From contig GG745360.1 in assembly GCA_000151295.1 (NCBI GenBank), positions 86,880 through 111,106 on the forward strand: 24,227 bases of DNA, written 5' to 3'. Of this stretch, positions 19,586-24,227 are shown in pieces. The notes under the pieces are model-generated. The model ran no database searches. It was not told the DNA's origin and was given only the letters and a program-made list of their open reading frames with translations. Position 1 is the first letter of the stretch. Every line of letters begins with the position of its first letter. The stretch comes from Allomyces macrogynus ATCC 38327 (Eukaryota; Blastocladiomycota; Blastocladiomycetes; Blastocladiales; Blastocladiaceae). A program made the position numbers and the translations under genes.

Positions 19586-22500
19586 ATGTACTCGGTCTTC
19601 CCTCTCCTCAACGTCACCAATGACATTGCCAATGCAGCGAAACCGGCCGCCGAAACCTCGAGGTCCTTTGGCCTGCCGTGGCTCCAAGGCGCCAGCAGCA
19701 GCGCGTCCGATGGCGCGGCGCTGGCCAAGTCGGCCGCGATTACTTGCATGGACATGCTTGGTATGCTGGGGCCACGTTGTCGAAGCATGCGAGGAAGAGG
19801 CGCTCATTTCGTGTTCTTGCACGACTCGATCCTTAGACGAGATGGTCTACGTGGGCCTGCTCGGCGGCCAAGTCATCACGTACCAATTCAACGTGCGATC
19901 CATTATGGTCCCTTTTTGATAGGTGATCATGGTCAATCGAGGGCGTCGTGGCTCGGTGTCCATGGAGTAAACTGACGCGTCGTGTCGCTGTTTCTGTGAG
20001 TAGAAAAAGGAGGGCTCGTTCACGTTCATTCAATCGCAATCGACCATCCCGCAACAAGTCCGGATCGTGCAGCTTCATGTCCTGCCAGGAACGCAGGCGG
20101 TCGCCGTGCTTGCAGGTGCGCTCCTTCGTCTCCATCGAGCACGCTGCACGACTCTCTTCTCATTGCTCGTTTATTCAAACCAGACACAATTCTCGCGTTT
20201 TACGATCTCAGCATGCATCCGCTCTCGATCCGGCCGCTCAAGGGAATCACGGCCATCGCCGTGAACCAGTCGGCCGTTGAGAACGGCCCGCCCGTCGACC
20301 AGCTCGTGATTGCGCGACGACGCACCTTGACGCAGCTGCAGCTCAAGCGCGCCGGGTCGAGCCTGGCCATTTCCGAACTCAAGGTGCGTTCCATCCCCCT
20401 CCTCTCCATCTTGACCGATCCGCTCACATGCGTTCCCGTCGCGCAGGAAATTCCGCTCCCCGACGGCGCACAACGACTTGTCTGGCGCGACAACCACGTT
20501 ATCGTCGCCGACGCGCGCGACTACCGGCTGGTCCGGCTCGCCGACGGGCAGCGGCTCGCGCTGGCCCCGTTCGACCAGCATTCGCCAAACTCGCCACGGC
20601 AAGACTTTCGACCGCATATGGCGTTCACGTCGAGCTCTGAGGTGCTCGTGACGTGCGGCCGGCCTGATGGACCTGGGCTCGGCCTGTTTTTCTCAACGTC
20701 TGGCGAGCCGGTGCGCGGCACGGTGCAGTTTCCGGTGTACCCGAAGGCGCTCGGTGCGTGAGTGCCATCTTCCCTGATCCGAGAAGGCCAAGACTGAACC
20801 GGTTGGTGCCCACAGGTTTTCACTACCCACACATAGTCACGCTCGTGCGCGCGCTGCACGACGACGTCGACCACCTGCAAGTGCACCACCTGCTGGACTT
20901 GCGCGCAAAACAACGCGACCCGCTGCCCTTACACGCCACGGGCTTCCTGACCGTACCCTACGGCGCACGCATGATGCACGGGTGCGCCGTCGAAATTCTG
21001 GTCCGCGAACGCGACGCGCTCTACGGGCTCGGGTGCCCGCCAATCGTGGAACAGGTGCGCGACGCCCTGAAAGCCGGGCAGTTGGACGTGGCACTCGCGC
21101 TGGCCCAGGCCGCGTTGCCGAGTGACGCGCACGAACGGTTCTTGGCGCAGGCGAGTTTGGGCGTGCGGTACCTGAACGCGTGCCAGCTCGAGGATGCGTT
21201 GACGCTGTTCAAGAAGGCCGGCGTGCCGCCGAAATTAGTATTGCATTTGTATCGCCCGGATGCAGAGCAGTACCGGCTCGCGCCGGACGAGGCGGACTTG
21301 TTGAATTCGCTGGGCGCGCTGTCGTCGTTTCAGACGATTGGTACGGTTCCAATTGGTTTTGTTCCTTGCTGGTCCGTGGACTGACGCGTTCTGGCCTCCT
21401 TAGTCGACCTGGCTGTGCACAAAATGTACGGCAGCACCGACCACCTCGACGCAGCGTCGGTCCAAGGCCTGCGACTCACGCTGCAAGAGAACATGGCGCA
21501 CTTCCTCGCCGAATACCTCGAATGGTGGCGCGGGTCGCGCGACCTCGTCGACCCCGTGATTGAACTCGGCCTGCTCGAAGTCTCGCTCGCGACCAAGTCT
21601 CCCGCCAAGGTGCTCGAACAGACGCAAGTGATCTGCGACCTGGGCCTGTCGGCCGACGTGCTCGCCTACGCCGAGTGGCGCCTGCAGGACGCGGGCGAGC
21701 CGCACCTGTACGCGCAGTCGCTCATCACGCAGCGCGCGGGCAACGTGCGCCGCACGCTCGATCTGTGGACGCGGTTGGTCGAGAGTGGGTCGCCGCACGT
21801 CGCGATCACTGAAGTTGCGCAGTACCTCGCATCGCAATTGGGTAGTCCCGCGGAATTGGCGGAGTACGCGGCGGATCTCGACTGGATTGCCGGACGCGAC
21901 GCGCCGCTTGCGCTGGCCGTGGTCCGGCGCGTCGTGCCGCGGTTCGACGCACACGCCCTGGCGCCCGCGAGCGACACGCTCACGGAAATGTACCTCGACG
22001 ACGCACTGCGCCGCACGAGTCCCATCGCCGACCCGATGTATTACGCGACAGTGCTGACGAGTTTGTTGGCGCGGGCCATGGCTCGGTGTGACGCGTGGGA
22101 CGCCGAACGCGAGTATGCGAGCGTAGCAAGGACAGCTTGTGTTGCGTTCCCGGTGTTTCTCGAGTCGCGCGTGTCGGCGGCCACGGCACAGGTAGCGGCC
22201 GGCAAGGGGGAGGTGGAGGAGAGTCGCGAGGCGGAGGCGACGCGCGCACGGTTCCAGGTGCTCAAGCTGGTCGAGCATGCGATACCGCACGACGCACAGC
22301 TTGGGACGCTGGAAGAGGTCTTGGCGGGCGCGAGTGATGGTGATCAGTCGCCGCGGTACCGGTACGAGCGCGCGCTGTTGCTCGAGCGCCGTGGGGACGT
22401 GTACGGCGCGCTACGCGTCATGGTGCGCGAGGTGCGCGATTTGGCGTCGGCGTCGGCGGTCATGGACCGGCATGGCGTGCCGTTCCAGTCGCTGGTCGAC

Positions 22501-23120
22501 GAGTATTTGGGGATGGAGGATCGGTTCGGAGCTGTTCACATCGCAAAGTCTCTTTGGGTACCGATTCTGACCTTTAAGAACATCTCTTTAGCGACGCCTA
22601 CTCGTCGTTTTTCCTGTCGGTCGCTGTCAAGCACCTGCACGCGTTCGACTTTGACGCACTCGTCGCGGTCCTCCCGTCGCAGTGGGGTATCCAGCACGCG
22701 CAGCCGCTGCTCGCACACGAACTCGCGCGCGTCGCGCACGTGCAGCGGTGGTCGACCATGGTGCGGAGTCTCGAGCGGCACCGGTTCATGGCCGCGCGTG
22801 CTGCCGCCCTCGCACGCGCCGTCGGGTCCGATGCCGACTCGGACTTGGCACCGGCACGGACGTCGGTGCGGCTGCCCACGGTCTGTACGCGGTGCCGCAT
22901 GCCGATCGTCGACGCAACACGCGAGTTTGTCGTGGATCCGCGAGGCAGCGTGTTTCATGGCAACCCGTGCTGGCGCGTGAACGAGGAAGAGCTGAAAGCC
23001 GCCGAGGAGGTGGTCGTTGAGCCGCCCGGCACACCACCAGCATTGAGCCGCCGCGCGAGCGCGCGGTCGCTGGCGAGTGCCGGGACGAGCGCGGCCGCGG
23101 CGGGTGGTGCGAGGCGATGA
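19586..23120 (+). CDS. TGFBRAP1: Vps3/TGFBRAP1-type CORVET subunit (CNH, clathrin-like repeats, C-terminal zinc motif)
   Basis: Vps3/TGFBRAP1 is a Rab5-binding subunit of the CORVET tether for early endosome fusion. Exons: 19586-19760, 19837-19892, 20004-20115, 20184-20383, 20447-20753, 20816-21340, 21404-22523 and 22592-23120, 1007 aa. The N-terminal CNH (citron) propeller is assembled over six exons: ITCMDMLDEMVYVGLLGG, then ADTILAFYDLSMHPLS, GITAIAVNQ and HYPHIVTLVRALHDDVDHLQ. The middle holds the alpha-helical repeat region (QVRDALKAGQLDVALALAQ, YLNACQLEDALTLFKKAGV, YERALLLERRGDVYGAL). The end, VCTRCRMPIVDATREFVV followed by GSVFHGNPC, matches the C-terminal zinc motif of Vps39/TGFBRAP1 proteins, then an Ala/Ser-rich tail. 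Vps39/Vam6 (HOPS) is the main alternative; the LPSQWGIQHAQPLL block favours TGFBRAP1. The last intron (22524-22591) uses a GTTCGG donor, and the second intron is the longest in the window (111 nt). Confidence 0.85.
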
Positions 23121-24033
23121 CCGGCGCGGACCGGGGGCCTAGCTGCCGAAGAATAGATTGAAATTTTGTCAACATCGCTGTCTGTGCTCGGAGCGAGAGA
23201 GTCGTGGGTCGCCAGGGGCCGCAAGCTGCCGCAGGCCGCAGCCGGGCCGGCGCAACGACGGGCGGTTCAAGCGGCGCGTCGGCGCGCGTCCGGGACGCAT
23301 CGGCGTCGGAGAGCACAGCGAGGCGGGCGATGCTGGGTCTGGCCGATGGTGGCAGGGACGCGTGTCGCCTGGATCGGTGAGGACGGTGCGAGGCAGAAAG
23401 TGGAAGGAGGCGAACATTGGCCGAAAGCGGCGAATGCGGGCGGAATGCGGGCGGAAACCACCGGAACGGGGCGAATCGGCGGAAATGGCGCGTCCACGTG
23501 GGGTCGTGTGGCGCCTCCACTTCGTCCCTGCCGGCTTCCGGCCACCTGCCTGCCATCCCCGCCGCCGTGTTGCCGCCGTGCCGCTGGGCCGCAAACCACC
23601 GTTGCTGCTGCCCCCGCGCACGACGGCCGCGGACCACAACCAACAACCACCACGACGACCAACCCGCTCGCAACTTGCTGCAGCTCCGTCCTCGACCTTG
23701 TGCGGCCACGCCGCGCCGACTGCACGGCCCGCGCGACCACACCAAGCTGTGCCTCCACCCTCTCGCGCCAGCCAGCCACGGCAATCAACCCACGCTGCCA
23801 CGCTTGGCACCTTGGCATCTTGCTTGGCACCTTCGGCCTGCCGTCTCCGTTCAGTCCCTTCCGACTTGTTGCTCGACCCTGCACCCCGCGCACTCGAACC
23901 CGTGCGCCACGCCCTCGCGGCTCCGTCCCGCTCGCCGATTTGCTTCTTGCCAACCCGCCTCGACGCTCGCGCTGCTCTCGCTGCCATTGCTTGGCCCTTT
24001 GCTCGACCTCACCACGCAGCTTGGTCCGCCAAC
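23121..24033. other. spacer between the Vps3-like gene and PYROXD1
   Basis: This 913 bp contains the 3' UTR of the Vps3-like gene and the promoter and leader of the next gene. The last 400 bp are strongly C-rich on the + strand (ccgccgccgtg, ccacgacgacc and similar), like a long pyrimidine-rich leader. Long open frames on both strands here are compositionally biased and show no domain. An 11 bp direct repeat lies at 23434-23455. Confidence 0.4.
23434..23455 (+). repeat. 11 bp direct tandem repeat, two copies
   Basis: The unit atgcgggcgga occurs twice in a row, in a G-rich stretch with further degenerate gcgga motifs on both sides. It lies about 580 bp before the PYROXD1 start. No function is evident. 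Confidence 0.7.
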
Positions 24034-24227
24034 ATGGTCAAGTATGTTGTGCTCGGCGGCGGCGTCGCAGGCGTCACTTGCGCCGAAGAGCTCTCCCGGC
24101 TCGTCGGCGCCGACGACGAGGTCTCCTTGATCTCGCAATCGCGCATTCTCAAGGCGCCGAGTTGCTTAGCTGCCCATTTCATTCATCTATTTGCATTCTC
24201 CCTCACTGGTCTCAACCCTTTTTCATA
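24034..24227 (+). CDS. PYROXD1: PYROXD1-like pyridine nucleotide-disulfide oxidoreductase, 5' end only
   Basis: The first exon encodes MVKYVVLGGGVAGVTCAEEL and then a second strand, EVSLISQSRILKA. This is an N-terminal Rossmann FAD-binding fold with the GxGxxG-type motif GGGVAG; the CAEEL continuation is characteristic of PYROXD1 rather than of glutathione or thioredoxin reductases. PYROXD1 is a flavoprotein that uses NAD(P)H; in animals it protects the tRNA ligase complex from oxidation. The exon probably ends at 24160 with a GTTGCT donor at 24161, followed by T-rich, intron-like sequence to the window edge; the frame also stays open to the end, so the donor is not certain. The rest of the gene lies outside the window. 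Confidence 0.75.
   Translation, partial: MVKYVVLGGGVAGVTCAEELSRLVGADDEVSLISQSRILKAPSCLAAHFIHLFAFSLTGLNPFS

Noticed and set aside
22520..22600. Apparent frameshift between the helical repeat part and the C-terminal part of the Vps3-like gene
   Set aside because: A GTTCGG donor at 22524 and the ttag acceptor ending at 22591 restore phase exactly with a 68 nt intron, so no frameshift is needed.
22786..23784. 332-residue open frame on the - strand, with overlapping 272- and 228-residue frames
   Set aside because: They cross the 3' end of the Vps3-like gene and the spacer, are Arg/Pro/Ser-biased, mutually overlapping and without recognisable domains.
23417..24130. 237-residue open frame on the + strand
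   Set aside because: Low-complexity Pro/Ser/His/Arg composition; it overlaps the PYROXD1 start in another frame and looks like a translated C-rich leader.
1..24227. tRNA, rRNA, CRISPR, transposon or viral signatures
   Set aside because: I looked for cloverleaf box motifs, repeat-spacer arrays, terminal inverted repeats and integrase or polymerase motifs and saw none I could support; a tRNAscan or RepeatMasker run would be decisive.

Overview
The window is nuclear DNA of a compact, GC-rich eukaryote, most likely an early-branching, flagellated (zoosporic) fungus such as a blastocladiomycete or chytrid-like lineage. The evidence is of three kinds. First, ten spliced protein genes and one partial one are packed head-to-tail, convergently or divergently, with 61-111 nt introns (GT...AG, often a CTGAC/CTAAC branch-like motif) placed in phase by conserved protein sequence. 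Second, a fungal endocytosis gene (END3) lies next to a ciliary gene (CFAP52). Third, there is a cobalamin-dependent class II ribonucleotide reductase, a trait reported from early-branching fungi. The taxonomic call is inference; no rRNA or marker gene is present.

Layout, left to right: a possible 3' end of an unknown + strand gene (3-143); EBP2 (-, 310-1321, one frameshift); an AKTIP/FTS-type ubiquitin E2 variant (+, 1778-2838, one frameshift); a gene-poor stretch with a decayed or orphan copy of the last exons of the next gene (about 3672-4152); an RPA70/MEIOB-like OB-fold protein (+, 4539-6623); the class II ribonucleotide reductase with a mitochondrial-type leader (-, 6738-9299); RRP36 (+, 10071-11193); END3 (+, 11616-13086); CFAP52/WDR16 (-, 13275-15435); the catalytic subunit of protein kinase CK2 with an unusual DCG motif (-, 15888-17279); mitochondrial ribosomal protein uL22m (-, 18111-18880 or longer); a Vps3/TGFBRAP1-type CORVET subunit (+, 19586-23120); and the 5' end of a PYROXD1-type oxidoreductase (+, 24034 to the window end).

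The genes do not form a pathway cluster; they are unrelated housekeeping genes. Loose themes are ribosome biogenesis (EBP2, RRP36, uL22m), endosome and vesicle traffic (FTS, END3, Vps3), and DNA precursor supply and ssDNA handling (RNR, RPA-like). The most notable points are the B12-dependent RNR with its putative mitochondrial leader, the duplicated 3' end beside the RPA-like gene, the DWG-to-DCG change in CK2, and a 5' splice-site consensus GTRCGT with C at +4 in about 35 of 40 inferred introns. All exon models are by eye, from splice motifs, reading phase and recalled family conservation; no alignment or search was run.
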